Below are positions 1-12,714 of a stretch of 64,000 bases of DNA, piece by piece. A program made the position numbers and the translations under genes. The notes under the pieces were generated by a model. The model saw only the letters and a list, made by a program, of their open reading frames with translations, made no database searches and had not been told where the DNA came from. The first letter of the stretch is position 1. The number at the start of each line of letters is the position of its first letter. The stretch is taken from assembly GCA_963920635.1 (NCBI GenBank), contig OY987302.1:37823500-37887499 (forward strand), in the 5' to 3' direction. The DNA comes from Pseudeuparius sepicola. Lineage: Eukaryota > Arthropoda > Insecta > Coleoptera > Anthribidae.

Positions 1-268
1 CCTTCGTATCGCAATACTGCCTGTCTCATATGTGCGTTTAAGCCTTCAAAATGTTCTTCGTTAACCGATTCCAGACTCTCGGTTGTTGGTTCTACCGTTT
101 CGGCTTCTAGTTGTTGTCCAGGTGCTTGAAGTTCCCCATTGTGGTTGTTGTCATCTATGTCTATGTGTTCGCCGTGGATCTCTAGCTCAACTTCCCGTTT
201 GATAGCGTTAAGTCGCGTTTCTGGAATTCGGTTATTTCTTAGAATAGTTCGATACTGATCTGACACTC
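1..268 (-). CDS. Partial ORF running off the window edge, possibly retroelement-derived
   Basis: The minus strand is open from about 268 to base 1 with no stop, giving roughly 89 codons. The translation is strongly charged: a basic start (around VSDQYRTILRNNRIPETRL) is followed by a Glu/Asp/Asn/Gln-rich linker and an amphipathic tail. No ATG clearly marks the start. The composition looks like the linker upstream of a catalytic domain in a retroelement polyprotein, but I recognise no catalytic motif. The rest of the gene lies to the left of the window. It could also be an exon of a host gene. Confidence 0.4.
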
Positions 269-2155
269 TTTATTATTATTATATTTAATATTTTTTTATT
301 TTGACAAAATTTTGGTCTTAGGGTCCTGGATCGATTCTGAACAACTTCTTTTAGTATTTTAAATTGTGACATCGCAGGTGGCTGTGACTTTGACTTTGGA
401 GTAGGCAACTAATTTTTTGGAACCTTTGATAAAAATTTCGATAAAAATTAAAGAAGTTATAAGGTTGTTTCACTCTTAAGTGAGACACTCTGTATATAAT
501 ATTTTAATTATGTATAATGTTTTTTTATATTTTTCGGGATAGTGACGATTTTCATACTTTCGATAGGCTTGGAACAATCGGCCAAAATCTCGGTTTTTCC
601 TTACAAGATTATGCCCTTATTTCAACCCTTTAGCCACCTGCAACACTCAAGCCTTTGGTTTTCCGATTCCAGGTTCTATTAATTAATCATTTAGTGAACA
701 CGGCTTGCGTGAAAATATGGGCAACAGACACCTTTTATTTCTGTTAAAGAAAATCGAATTTTCCATATGTTATCCCCAGGTGCCACTCGTAAATTTCCCT
801 TCATTCTACTCTACATCGATGTACTTTTCAACCCTCTTCGAAGCTTTATGCGAAAATGGGGCACCTAAATATGTCACTATCTGACGGTCTACAAGACAAA
901 CTATACGCAAGCTGACGTGGTAGACGCACATTGTGTGGGCTGAACTGAGTACTACTACGGGTTTAAGTAATGGAACACGCAAATTTAATTGTGTTGTCTG
1001 CATATTTTGGAGTTGCAAAATGTTCTTGGCCCGTGTGACAGCTTTTGATAAGCAAAATGGTGAACAATTTGAAAAGTCTGGACTTCTTAATGGATAATTC
1101 AGTACACTACACCTAAAAACTTTTTAAAAATAAGGAATATTTCGGAAATTAATAGCAATTTTCCATATTTTTTACTCACCCTGAATGTGAATTCACTTTT
1201 GTCGTAGGCATGTAGAATCACCAGTGATGGAAATTTTATCAATAAATTTTTAGAAAGCACCGTTTTCACTAAAGATATAAAAATATTAAAAAAAATCAAA
1301 TATAAAATGCTTGGAGCTTCGTTCTTGTGTGTTAGGGAAAAGCGGTGAATGTGGCTATGTACTTTACATGGCAGTGTAAGTACGGCTATCAAATCATGTC
1401 GCCAAAAACGTAAAGATGGTCAAAAACTCAAAATCTCTTGCATGATACCATTGAATAAGGAATTCGTAATCAATTCATCAGATTTGATAATTGTTGCCCC
1501 CATTAAACAGTTATGGTGGACTTAACTATCTTTGTAAACTTTTACTTTGTATTTTTTGGGAGAGTCGTTATTCGTTGCAAAGAGTGTTGATAGATGTTAT
1601 AATGGACAAAGTAAGATAACGTACAATTTTGTCAAGAGTAACCTTAATTTTTGAGTATAGAGCAAATAGTCATTATGAGTTCTGACAGAATCCAAATTTT
1701 GAAATAAAAATGGCCTATTTTGATAAATTTCTTTGAGTATAGTAAATTTAGGTACCTACCTACTAGAAAATATATTTTTATGTAAAATGCATACCTACAT
1801 ATAAATATATACACTTTTTCTTTGCCATTGTGGGAAAAACGGAAAAGTCGGAAATTTGCAATTCTGAATTCATAAATAAATTAAATTTTCATAAATTTTT
1901 GCAACAACGTTGGGTTACCTATGCAATAAAATGAGTGTTTGGGAAGTGTAATACCAAATTTCACAATGTAACTGAACTTGACTTGAAAATAAGTTTTCTT
2001 TTCGGAATCGATTTTTGAGACACAAGGCTCGCAATTTGAAGCCTTCATTTTTTAATAATAATTATAAATTTAAATATTAAAATAAATAAATATATTTTTG
2101 TAGTTCTGAAGATACTTTTCGCTCATCCTGTACGGTCTAAGAAGGTATAAAGTAA
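269..2155. other. AT-rich stretch without recognisable genes
   Basis: Only short ORFs of AT-rich composition occur here and none resembles a known domain. It reads as old intergenic or decayed repeat DNA. Confidence 0.5.
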
Positions 2156-2601
2156 AGTGCTGGAAATTTCTTTGTGGCGCAGCCTGATTAATTTAATTTA
2201 ATGACTAATTACGCTTTTGGCCACTGGAAGGATATTTTTTTAAATTGAAAAGTAAAATCACTGCTAAACAATCAGTTTAGTTGTGACATATACAGGGTGA
2301 TTCAGTCATGATGTAAAAAAAATTTAACCACAGGTGGGAAAATAGCTTAATACGAATTCGAAATTTAAAAAATTAAAAAGTGCTGGAAATTTCTTTGTGG
2401 CGCAGCCTGATTAATTTAATTTAATGACTAATTACGCTTTTCGCCACTGGAAGGATATTTTTTAAATTGAAAAGTAAAATCACTGCTAAACAACCAGTTT
2501 AGTTGTGACATATACAGGGTGATTCAGTCATGATGTAAAAAAAATTTAACCACAGGTAAGAAAATAGCTTAATACGAATTCGAAATTTAAAAAATTAAAA
2601 A
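2156..2601. repeat. Tandem duplication, two units of about 223 bp
   Basis: The unit starting AGTGCTGGAAATTTC at 2156 restarts at 2379 with only a few differences. Each unit contains a CAGGGTGATTCAGTCATGA segment that resembles the end of the TA-flanked element at 17259-18193. The near identity points to a recent duplication. Confidence 0.85.
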
Positions 2602-4122
2602 ATCAACCAAAAAAAGAAAAATATGTTCAGTGTTTTTGTTAAAGTTGCACAACATATCGTAAATTTACTTTTTGTACCTTTTCCCAGATATTTCAAAAAA
2701 TGTATGCATAGTCTAAGTGAATTTATTACCTTTTTGGATTTCAAAGTCAATCAACAATAATTGGTGGGCGTGTATTTAGGAAAATTTCCCACAACGGATG
2801 CACGTTGTTTGCAGAGACTGCATTAGCAGACAAAACACAAAACTAAGCACAAAATGAGCAAATATGTATCAAAATAAAAACACTATCACTGTTTACTTCC
2901 AGCTTCGATAGGTACAAGTTCATAGCCTCACGATCCGCGGAATTCTCTACACGCCACACTCGGTATTGTACCGGATGCTATACCGCTACCACCCCATCAT
3001 TGCTTGGGAATAGTTTTATTCAACCGCATTTAGTTCACATCAACGAAAATCATAGGACTAAAACGAATTGTGTCTACTTTTTTAAGAATGCCTTGAAATA
3101 ATTTTACTGATATGACTTAGATGAGGTTGAATAACTATTCACAAAAACAGTCCTCCTATTTTCCATCTTTGGGGCGGTGCTTGAACTTGCCCTTCCCTTT
3201 ATAAGTAATATATCTGTACCTAATATTGAATTACCGGCGCATCTGAAGTCTCTTGTAGGGTTCCTTTATTAAGGAGCGAATTACGTTTATGTAAGTTACG
3301 ATTAGGCATATATCTTCTGTCCATTGGAGAAAAACGTTTTGGAATATTTCTGTGGCAACATACATCAAGAGCATATTTTAGGTTATAAAGATAGTCAAAC
3401 TCATCAGCAGGTGGCAACATGATATTTCAAAAACTAAACATAGCTGGAGGTGTGGGAAGAGAATTGCGCGTATTCAGGTTTTAGAGATTAAAATTAATAC
3501 CCGCGCCTTCAGCAAAAAGTCTAAAATATCAATCAAAACATTTCAAATTAATTAATTACTTTTAACCATGATTTATTTGCCTGTGCAACTACCACATACT
3601 AGTGTTAGTGCTAAAATAAACGGGAGTGCTAAAATAAACGGGATGCTTAAACTCAACATAATTTGGTAAGTATATCTTTGGTAAGTTCTTACAGAAGAAT
3701 ATATAAAAATTGTATCTAGCAGAACCACACTATTTCAAAAATTTATGAGATTTTCTTTAATTTAGAAAATATATCCGAACAATGGCCAAGCTAAAATATA
3801 CTTGCATGTAGCCTCTGCTATGTTTTTAATTTCCATATGCCAAATTCCCATTATTTTTGCGACGGTTTTTTTTGCTTTCTATATATAATTCAAAATAGTT
3901 CTTGGTGGCTGTACACTAGGAATTTGAGTAGGTCTGTAGTGACTTATAGTGGCATTAGTTTTGCAATAGGCACTCTTTGGTGAACTGCAACGAATGCCTG
4001 CAACCTGCAAGTTTATGCGCAGGCATAAACTTGCTAAACTGACAGTCTCATTCTTAGTGTCAAATGTTCATGCTTCTTTAGTAACATTGTTTGTCTGAGC
4101 TAGACCAACACTATATTAAAGA
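2602..4122. other. AT-rich stretch with one unassigned ORF
   Basis: No recognisable gene. The best ORF is 3220-3420 on the minus strand, 66 codons from an ATG, with a basic middle section. It could be an exon, since GTAATT near its end would serve as a donor site, but I see no domain. Confidence 0.35.
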
Positions 4123-4628
4123 CAGAGAACAACCAAGTAAGAGAATACAAACTCGGGTGGCGTCTTGGAGGAGAAGTCAGGAGGTTATTTTGGCACATAT
4201 TTTGTGCTAAGCCGCATATGGTTTTTTCTTCGCAGTCGTGCGAAGTATGTGAATATTGTTAGTATACCTGTGGAAATTTTAGATTAATAAAAATAAAATG
4301 ATTGTATGGAAGCACCAATAAATTTTTTTTAAATAATTTGCTTTCTTTCTACAAAATCCCTTGTATGTAGCCACTTATATTACCGGATATATTATTGCTA
4401 TTTTTCAAAACGTACACACCTTTCGTTTCTAATGTAATATTGTTTCTTTCAGTTTTATGTTTTTCCATATACATTCCGTTTATTTTTTACGTTACAGACC
4501 TGAACAATCTATTTCAATTTTATTTAAATAGGGGCCTCACTTCTCCTCCAAAGTAATGGCGGCCGCTGGCTGAGCGACAACAAAGACGACGCACCCGAGT
4601 TTGTATTCTCTTACTTGGTTGTTCTCTG
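4123..4628. mobile_element. hAT-like MITE
   Basis: The ends form an inverted repeat of about 36 bp beginning CAGAGAACAACCAAG. The 7-bp direct repeat TTAAAGA sits immediately outside both ends (4116-4122 and 4629-4635). A CAGNG start with a 7-8 bp duplication fits a non-autonomous hAT element of 506 bp. It has no coding capacity. Confidence 0.7.
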
Positions 4629-5109
4629 TTAAAGACCCGAGCATGACGTCATATTTCATGGTTGCGAGCCCTACGATCAATGACGTCAGAACCTATAGAC
4701 AGGTTTGTTTTGATAAACGCTTGACGCCCAGAACTAATCACAATCTAAGCGCTCCATTAAATTATTCCGAAAATGACGCGAGATTGTCAGAAATTGCCCC
4801 TTTATGTCGAGCCGTAGCGAACTTATTTCGACTCTGGGCTCGGAGGCTGGCGTCGTTAGACCATCCCCCGAGTCTTCAGGTGAAGTTCCGATGCTTCCGG
4901 CGCCCCCAAACAAGAAAAAACATGCGATAATCTAAGTGTGTTTCTGGAGGAACTATAACCGGGAATCACCGGGTGTATAGTTGGTTGATGGTTGACTTTC
5001 TGTCTTTGTTTGTAACATGTTTTTAGAGTAGTATGGATATACTTAATCTTGGAGTCAAAATAAAGGGCATTTTAACAATGGGGCAGCACGTCTATAGGTT
5101 TTGACGTCA
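4629..5109. other. Spacer with a short inverted repeat
   Basis: A segment around 4672-4702 (GACGTCAGAACCTATAGAC) recurs inverted at 5087-5115. It may mark the ends of another small decayed element. No gene is visible. Confidence 0.35.
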
Positions 5110-6318
5110 TTGCCTACGATAAAGATACGCCATGGCGCACAAAAATCACGTGACCATCTTAGTCCGACGTTGGCGACGTTACATGTCATTTGTCACATAA
5201 CTGAAAGCGGCAGCCTGGGTTTTGAGAAGTTTTAAATGTTTTAGTTTATATTTTAGAAACAAGTTTGTGTCTAGTGCGCATGTGTTCTGGTGGAGGGGAA
5301 CCGCCCAGGTGTTATTATGGCCTCTGGGTGGGAGCCGTGCCGTTCAGGAGTATTGGTGCCGCTCGCTATGGCCTCTGGGTGGGAGCCGTGCCGTCCAGGA
5401 GTATTGGTGCCGCTCGCGCCGACGCGTGAGCGCTGTAAGGGGAATTCTCTTCCCCGGAATGGACAGTGGATCCTGAGACACAGACGGGTGAACTGCTTAC
5501 GGGAGATCGGCGAGTTCAGACGGTCCGGGTGGCAGGATGTCGTTCCCGTTGACCACGTTCGGGTTTGTGTATTTTGTATTCACCATTCACCTTGGGCGAA
5601 ATAAATTAGTGTTGTAACGTACCTACTCGAGGATTTTCGTTGTCGACCCACGCCCTGATACGGTTCCTATTCGGCCTTTCACGCTGCCGGTCAACTGGAA
5701 CCTCGTCTATATTTACAGAATACTGAGGTGAGTTTTCAATTTTATTTCGTAAAAAATAACCTAAATACCAAATATTGGGTCTGTTTATATTATATTTATA
5801 CATATTACAAAAGCCAGGAAGAAAATGTCACCATAACAACATTTGCTTTGCCTCGGGATGAAAATTTGCGCCAAAAATTGATTCGTCAAATTCCAATTTA
5901 ATTTATAAAAAAAAAACTTAAGTATGTGTGGCTAACACATTTTCAAGAAAGTGAAACAATTAAAGTGGACAAATGTGTTGTGTGAGAAAAATACCTATCT
6001 ATAGAGAATATCACCTAAGCTAAAGGAAGGTGCTGTCCTAACAATTTTTGAGAATATGCGAAAATATTTGAGTGCAGTGCCGTGTAATTCTCAGCCCAAA
6101 ATAGCTGAGGCAGGTTAAAAATTTTGAAAAAACAATTAGAGAAAGCCTGGATGCACAAAACCAATAATGTAATAGATGAAAGAAAACTCGCCAAATTGTT
6201 ACGAAATTCGTTTTTTCTACTTATCTCCAAAAATGCCTTTTATTATATAGGACTAAATTGGTCACGTGACTACGCGATTATGCGTTAGCGCCATGGCCTG
6301 TCTTTATCGTTGGCCTCG
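5110..6318. mobile_element. Non-autonomous DNA transposon, family X, copy A
   Basis: This segment is a close relative of the 1167-bp insertion at 22131-23297. The ends are imperfect inverted repeats of about 50 bp sharing ACGATAAAGA, GCCATGGCGC and TCACGTGAC. The interior has short direct repeats (GGTGGGAGCCGTGCCG twice near 5320-5400) that create spurious ORFs. The target duplication is not clean: CGTCATTGC occurs at 5105-5113 and 6324-6332 but does not align exactly with the ends inferred from copy B. Confidence 0.7.
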
Positions 6319-6734
6319 TCCCTCGTCATTGCTGTTTGCGGACTGGGGTGGCGCTAAAAATGGCGACTTATAACAGGGGTAATCTGTGGTTATACGTATG
6401 CCAGTTTCTGACGTTTTGAATGTCTATATTTGAAATATCCAGCTTTATTGCCAATTCCGTCCTTTTTACGGTCACTCTTTGCGTTCAATGTTTCACAGTT
6501 TTGTCATATTAACAGAGCTTTTATAGGTAGATTTGTTTGTGATAACATGAAATTTCCATGCTCATGAAGAAAATCGTATGCACAAACCATTATGTGAATT
6601 TATATTTTGGAATTATAGGATGACCTGTTCGATCAGTTGAAGAAGCTAGAATTCTGGATATAATATTTTGGAACAGTATTTTGTAACGTATGCAAGAATG
6701 AAAATAGAACATTTTGTTTATAGCTCCAAAGCGG
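6319..6734. other. Spacer without recognisable genes
   Basis: AT-rich, with no ORF or repeat that I can place. Confidence 0.4.
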
Positions 6735-9033
6735 TAAGGGGGGGGGCAAACTTTATCAGCAGTACTTTAAAAACCGCTAGAAAATTTCAAAAAAAGAAGA
6801 TTTTTTCCTATAAACATGTATCGAAATCCTAACGACAGGGCGTCAAAGTTCGATTTCTTTCAACTTTTCATTTATTTTTCCTAATAGGCCAGTCGGCAGG
6901 TGCACTGATAGCGGGAGCAAATCCGGACAAGCTGGAATAAATTTTATTTTGCTTGATTTCGTGTTAGAAAGCGCGTGTTAAATTTGCGCCCCCGTCAAAG
7001 CCCGGATTTGGCCGCCATCTAGGAAAAAGTGGCTATAAATGCATTTTTTTCAAGTATTTGTGAATAACTCGTTTCCTATCAACTTTAGTGCAAAATATGT
7101 AGTTACCAAAATTGAAGAAGAGTAAAAACTCTATAAAAAATGTTTTTTGTGTTTTTTTCTTGCGACTACCCGAAGTATCGAATTTTAAGGGAACAAAACT
7201 AAAGTTCGATATATTGTATACGTGTTCGATTAGCCGGTGTTAACTGTACTTGTTTCCTCACCACCTTGAGCGGCACCCCCGATAGATAAGGCCTACAAAC
7301 TTAGTTTGCTACTGGTTGCCAATGTTGGCATACCAATGAAAATTAGACCTGCTGCGGCCATCTTGAAGTTTCCATAGAAACGCAAAGGAAATTTTCACTA
7401 TGACCGAAAGGTGACTAAATTTGTATTGTTGGAAAATCAAGTTTAATGGCATTATCTCTCGGGGTACTGCCTCGAGGTAAAGTAGCCGGCGTGTTTGTTT
7501 GAATATATTCAACATCTGTATCATATTCGGGATCTGGTTCATAACATGCAGAGTATCCACTTGATTGATTTTTATCGATAGGAAAATTCTCCTCATAGTC
7601 TTCTTCGTCTAAATCTGCCACCTCCAAAGTATTCGAACAAGATTTGCCCTGGCAACGTGCACATATTACCGAGCAATGCAAACCTGCTTTGCGGAAACTA
7701 CAAGATGCATAACAACTTTTGGCACATTTACAAGAAATAAGTTTAAGTAATTCTTGGGGAACTGCATCTTGTGAAGTAGCAATAGGCATCAACCCATTCT
7801 TTGAATTTTTCCATACCATAGCTGTACCTGATTGTAAGTACGGAAGGAGTGCAAGCGAGCTGCGTCTTTTGGTCGGCGGTAATGATGCTAGGTTTGGTAA
7901 GCTTTTGGTAATAGATTCTACGAAACACTGGTATCTGTATTTACTTAATGAGTCGCATTTTTTGGATCCGTATAGATAAAGAAGAAATTGTTCTCCAACT
8001 TTCTCTATATCTTCTGGGTCGTTAAACGTTTGTACAGCTTTCTGTAATTCTTTTTCTTTCTGTAGAACTTTAATGAATTTCATTTTTCCCTGTCTGTATA
8101 ATGCCGATGTGGTGTCGCAGCCACTAAATGCGTGTAGAAATAAAATAAAATAAAATACAATCATTTATTTCGCAGACAACAGGGGTAGGATTCTCTGGTA
8201 GAAAACAAATATGTCTAGAATAGAGAAAATAATATAATACTTTTTTAAGCCGATATAACTTAGACACGGGTTGTCGTATGGAAAAACCACATAGAACATT
8301 TTTTATAGAGTTTTTACTTTACTTTAATTTTGGTTACTACATACTTTGCTCTAAAGTTTATAGGATTCGAGTTATTGACAAATAATGAAAAAGAGCTATT
8401 TTTTAGTCACTCTTCTCGAGATGGCAGCCAAATCCGGGCTCCCTTAGGGGTGCAAATTTTATACGTGCTTCTTAACATCAAATGAAAAAAAAAACTAAAA
8501 TTATTTCCAGCTTGTCCGGAATTGATCCCGCCATCAGCTATTTTATAATACGTGGCGACTGGCCTATAAAGGAAGACAGCTAAGGCAAACATATTTGGTA
8601 CAGTTTAGATACTCATTAAATACTATGAACTAAAAATAATTCAGCCCCTCTACTTCCACCAGTGTCGGAGAAACGGGGTCAACCATCATATTTTTTAATA
8701 AAAAAATGGTACGCCACTGGATAAGTAATTTTTTTTTGCCTTAACTAAGTTTTCCAATCAATTATAAGAAAAAACTATTCTTGACTTTTTTTTCGAAAAA
8801 TGTATCTACCTACTTACCGTTTTTGAAAAACTCACTTTTGTGCGTTTTAATTTTTCTAGCAGAAATAAATCAAAGTACTGTCTTCCTCTAGGAAAAATAA
8901 AAGAAAACTTGAAAAAAAAAATTGAACTTTGAAAACCGCTAGGATTTCCATTCATGTTATATGAAAAAATCTCCCTTTTTTTAAATTTTCTAGCAATTTT
9001 TAAAGTATTGCTGTTAAAGTTTGGACCACCCTG
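6735..9033. mobile_element. 2.3 kb element with long inverted repeats around a Cys-rich ORF
   Basis: The left arm (about 6746-7165) recurs inverted at 8275-8618 and 8880-9025, roughly 80 percent alike by eye. The right arm is interrupted by about 260 bp. Matching landmarks are a segment ending AAAAACTCTATAAAAAATGTT, a CCCGGATTTGG block, and the outer ACTTTAAAAACCGCTAG / AATTGCTAG blocks. The right end is ACCACCCTG followed by TA, suggesting a TA target. The 249-codon ORF at 7415-8164 lies between the arms, which argues that its protein family belongs to a mobile element. Confidence 0.7.
7415..8164 (-). CDS. Mobile-element protein with HAFSGCDTTS motif and Cys-rich tail
   Basis: This 249-residue ORF has a hydrophobic start, the motif HAFSGCDTTS at residues 11-20, a helical middle, and a dense cysteine cluster at residues 145-176 spaced like a zinc-binding CXC domain. 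A very acidic stretch follows. I know this as a recurrent unannotated family in arthropod repeats; the name and biochemical role are unknown to me. The second locus at 53878-54390 carries a related motif preceded by EEADTR, an acidic pattern that could belong to a metal-dependent nuclease (inference). The first ten residues come from an AAAATA-rich simple sequence, so the real N-terminus is probably lost or lies in an upstream exon. Long inverted repeats flank the gene. Confidence 0.55.
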   Translation of the reverse strand: MIVFYFILFLHAFSGCDTTSALYRQGKMKFIKVLQKEKELQKAVQTFNDPEDIEKVGEQFLLYLYGSKKCDSLSKYRYQCFVESITKSLPNLASLPPTKRRSSLALLPYLQSGTAMVWKNSKNGLMPIATSQDAVPQELLKLISCKCAKSCYASCSFRKAGLHCSVICARCQGKSCSNTLEVADLDEEDYEENFPIDKNQSSGYSACYEPDPEYDTDVEYIQTNTPATLPRGSTPRDNAIKLDFPTIQI

Positions 9034-9611
9034 TATAAGAAGAAACTGAAAAATCTAATGCGTTCTATACTTACTTATGAACTTCATTTCAAACCAGAAG
9101 GTACCAAATATTTTTGCTTGCTTTTTAGACTATCTTTTCTTAATAAAATCTATGAATGTATGCCAAGTAAGCTTGCAAATTAAAGGAACATAACAAACAA
9201 CTACAGAGCTCGGAGTGCCACCAACTTGAGGAGCGCTCAGTTGTGGCCGTGCTGAAACCACGGCAGGCTTACAAGCGCCTAAAATAACAATTTTGTCTAA
9301 CAAATCCCCCAGTAAATCTTACATTATTTATTTTTCTGAGAACTTTATTTGAAATAAATGATTGCTTTTTTGATAGGGTAACTTTGTGTAACATTTGTCC
9401 CCTTTCTGACTTAAGGGCGTAACCAAGAAAATATGCAAAATTGAGATACCTACCTACGCCTCCAATGAGTCGATTTCTCACGAACCGGCGTACGTGCGAT
9501 GGTACCAGAAATGTGGTATCTTCAAATGAACTAAAAACGAAAAGTAAAGTACTGAAACGCGGGTGTAAGGTAAAAATGTGATATTGTGGGAAATGGTACA
9601 CAGGGACCGCA
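9034..9611. other. Spacer without recognisable genes
   Basis: The only sizeable ORF (9269-9601, minus strand) has no domain I recognise and looks non-coding. Confidence 0.4.
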
Positions 9612-12009
9612 TTAGCCGTTGAGAATGATGTCAGTTCAGATTCCGATGATTTTAGCTCTGAAGATGACCTCTCTCTAAGTAATTAGTGGATGGAAAAGGT
9701 TGCACAAAGAATGCTGCAATGTCGTTACGTGAAGATAATTTGCCGTTACCTGCAGATAACGTTAAATCACAACATTCTGTGCGAACCAGACGACACACAC
9801 ATTTTAAAAGAAGTTCGGGAAAGTTCTTCGTCTGCAGAATCGATTGTAGATGTCTCAGACGTGGATCCAACATTTACGTCATATTGTGCAGTTGCGGTTT
9901 GTAAACAGGAAATATTCGCCGCTTGCCATCGATGTGAGGGTCTGCTGTGTTAAACCCATTTTCTTGCGAATACTTCATCTTCTACTGGGCATAAAAGTAA
10001 GAATTATACTGTACCATTCACACGTCATTTGGAAAATGGTTCCACAATAAGTGCTGAGACATCAGAAGCAAATAATGGTACCACCCTTTATGAACAAACA
10101 AAGCCTGAGACTTCTTTACTGGACGGTGCACCAAAGGAAAGTGACTCTAATAAAATACGAAGAAGCAACAAAAAAGAAATAGCAAAAAATAGGAGAAATC
10201 ACGGTAAAAGAAATAGGTAACTTAAAGTAAAAATTATTCACGTCTTTAATTTCTTATAGGTCTTCAATATGTCAGCACTAATACTAACAAATCTGTTGCG
10301 AAGAAATACTTAAAAAATCGTGGTTGTTCTGCTGCTTGTGCAAGGTCTAGAAAGCAGTGTTCCACAATAACCGATGAAGAACGTCTTAAAATTTTTGAAC
10401 AATTTCAAGGGATTGGTAAATTAGAACTAAAAAGATAATTTTTAGTACGCCACCTACAGGTTCTAGATGTGAAGCGTAAAACAGTCAAGAAGGAAATGTC
10501 ACGTAGAACACATACTATAAAATATTTACTTACGGTGGCTAACAAATCTTATACTGTATGTAAAGTTTTCTTTCTAAACACTTTGGGTGTGTCAGAGAAG
10601 TTGTGTCGTACAGCATTGTCGAAGGTGAGTGAGACAGGAGTTATAGAGAAAGATAAAAGGGGAGGTAGGCAGAGATCGGAAGCAGTAAAAACTCAAGAGA
10701 AAAATATAAGAATTCAAATAGAAGCGCACATTGACAGATACCCTCGAGTCGAATTCCACTATTGTCTGGCTAAGACAACAAAACTGTACCTCCACCCTGA
10801 TATTTCCTTACCAAAAATGTATGCAATGTTCCTTGATGATTGAAGACTCGAGAGGAAACAGAAAAACCAAGTTATTCCACCTACCGCACTAAAAATGTAT
10901 CATTTTTTCGTCCTAAAAAGGATCAATGCTCCCTTTGCCTTACTTTCAGGCAAGGAAACGAAGATGTGCAAACAAAGTTAAGGGCCCGGTACACAACTCA
11001 CCTTACAGAAAAAACAGCTGCTCGAGAAAAAAAGACAAAATACAAAGACAATGCAAAAGAAAATAAAACAGTTTTATGTGGCGTATTCGATCTACAACAG
11101 GTCATTTACCTGCCGATGACCAAAGATAGCGCAATTTTTATAAAAACAGACTCTCCAATTTTAATTTCACATTTTATGATGTGGCTACAAAAGACTGTTA
11201 TTGTTTCCTAGGGAATGAAACAATAAGTAAGCGTGGTTCATCCGAAACAGCCACTTGCGTGAATAAAGTTTTAGAAGATTATAACCAAAAGGGCGTGAGA
11301 AAAGTTCGCTTGTTTGCAGACGGATGTTACGGGCAGAACAAAAATTCGGTGGTGGCGGCTATGATGCTTAACGCTTTTGAAAACTATTCCTGCTTAGAAG
11401 AAATATCGTTGTGTTTCTTTGAAACCAATCATGGACAGAGTGAGGGCGACTCTGCCCATAGTGCTATATCTTCAGCAATGTCTGCAGCTGGAGATATTTT
11501 TTTTCCTGCTCAACTATAAACAACAATTCAATTATCGCGACGCAAACAGCCCTATAGGTCACGCTCTTAACTTATGAAGATTTTAAGGATTTTAAAACAC
11601 TATCAAACAATTTGCGTATACTTATGCCGGCCGGCAACCTTATTAGGTGGCCAGACATAATGGAGATTATGGTTACCAAAGACGCCTGGTGGAAAATTTT
11701 TTCAAGGTGAGTCATTTACAAACTACTTATGACAGTATTACTCTTAAAAGGCAACCAAAATGTTTTAATGTGGCTAATTTGAATAAGGAGCCTCCTAAGA
11801 TGTCCAAAAAGAAATACAGTGACTTAAAGTCTATCCAAGTTACAGAGGCAGTGGATCAAAACATTGGCCACCACGTGACTTATTTTCTTATTGGTCTGGC
11901 CGTCTTAAATGTCAAGTGTTTACGCGGCGAGCAGAATGCAGGGCCGGCTCTTCCCTCAGTCGAGTTTCCTGCATATTTTAGATCGGATCGCGAGCTGTAT
12001 ATTCTGTAA
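9612..12009 (+). pseudogene. Decayed multi-exon transposase-like gene
   Basis: Consecutive plus-strand pieces make up one broken gene. An acidic start (about 9620-9690) is followed by a Cys cluster (9860-9953), a basic Lys/Arg/Asn-rich segment (10029-10220), a helical region (10469-10843), and a segment with LFADGCYGQNKNS (about 11310-11350) and NHGQSEGDSAHSAIS (about 11430-11475). Asp, His and Asp in the last two motifs look like metal-binding positions of a DDE-like nuclease; this is inference. Two introns of about 40-45 bp with GT/AG ends fit near 10217-10259 and 10417-10460. Reading frames change near 10840, 11200 and 11520-11650, so the gene is dead or misassembled. I recognise the family as common in arthropod repeats but cannot name its superfamily. 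Confidence 0.6.
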
Positions 12010-12714
12010 ATTTATTTTGCTACTTAATTTAAGGAAATTTATAAAGATCCACGAATGGTAAAAACACAATTTTTAGAACTTCTAAAAGAATTAGTTCAGA
12101 ATTACAAGCCACTGGGAATCTCATATTAGTCAGACCCTGGTAATCGATCGCAATGCGGTCATGTGACTTTGTTTATATCTACTGCCGCTGTAACTTGGAT
12201 AGACTTTAGTTTCTTTATGTTCCGGAGAAGCACCAGCTATTCGTCTCCCTGAACATCAGCAGTATTTCTTAAATCTACCTCATGATACTGAGTGAACATA
12301 ATAAAGTCTGTTTTTTTGCTGAAATGTCCTTATATTTTTCAAGAATTCTACGTTTTATTTTGTTTGTTGCTAGTTTCTAGTACTTATGTAGAATTTGAGT
12401 TTTAAATATGCAATAAAACTGTATGCTAACTCATCCATATATTGTTTCTATTCAAATTTAAGTGTTCTAATAAGTTGGGCGTATGTGAAAATGCCCACAG
12501 GCGTATCTTCATTTACTTTTTTTTTATCAAAAAGGCGTATATCTATATCTAGTCAAATATAGTGTTGAAACGTGTTATTACCATTACTTTCTCCATCAAA
12601 ATTTTTATGATTCAAAATTGACATTTGCACAATCACTTAAATATCGTTGGTTTTTGTTTTTCGACTCTCCTGTAAAATTAATGAAATGCTAGTTACGCCC
12701 TTACGTCAGGAGAT
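12010..12714. other. AT-rich spacer
   Basis: No gene or repeat structure recognised. Confidence 0.4.

Noticed and set aside
5222..5604. Two overlapping ORFs with repeated LWPLGGSRAVQEYW / GWEPCR segments
   Set aside because: They arise from short direct repeats in a non-autonomous transposon copy; the equivalent frames differ in copy B.
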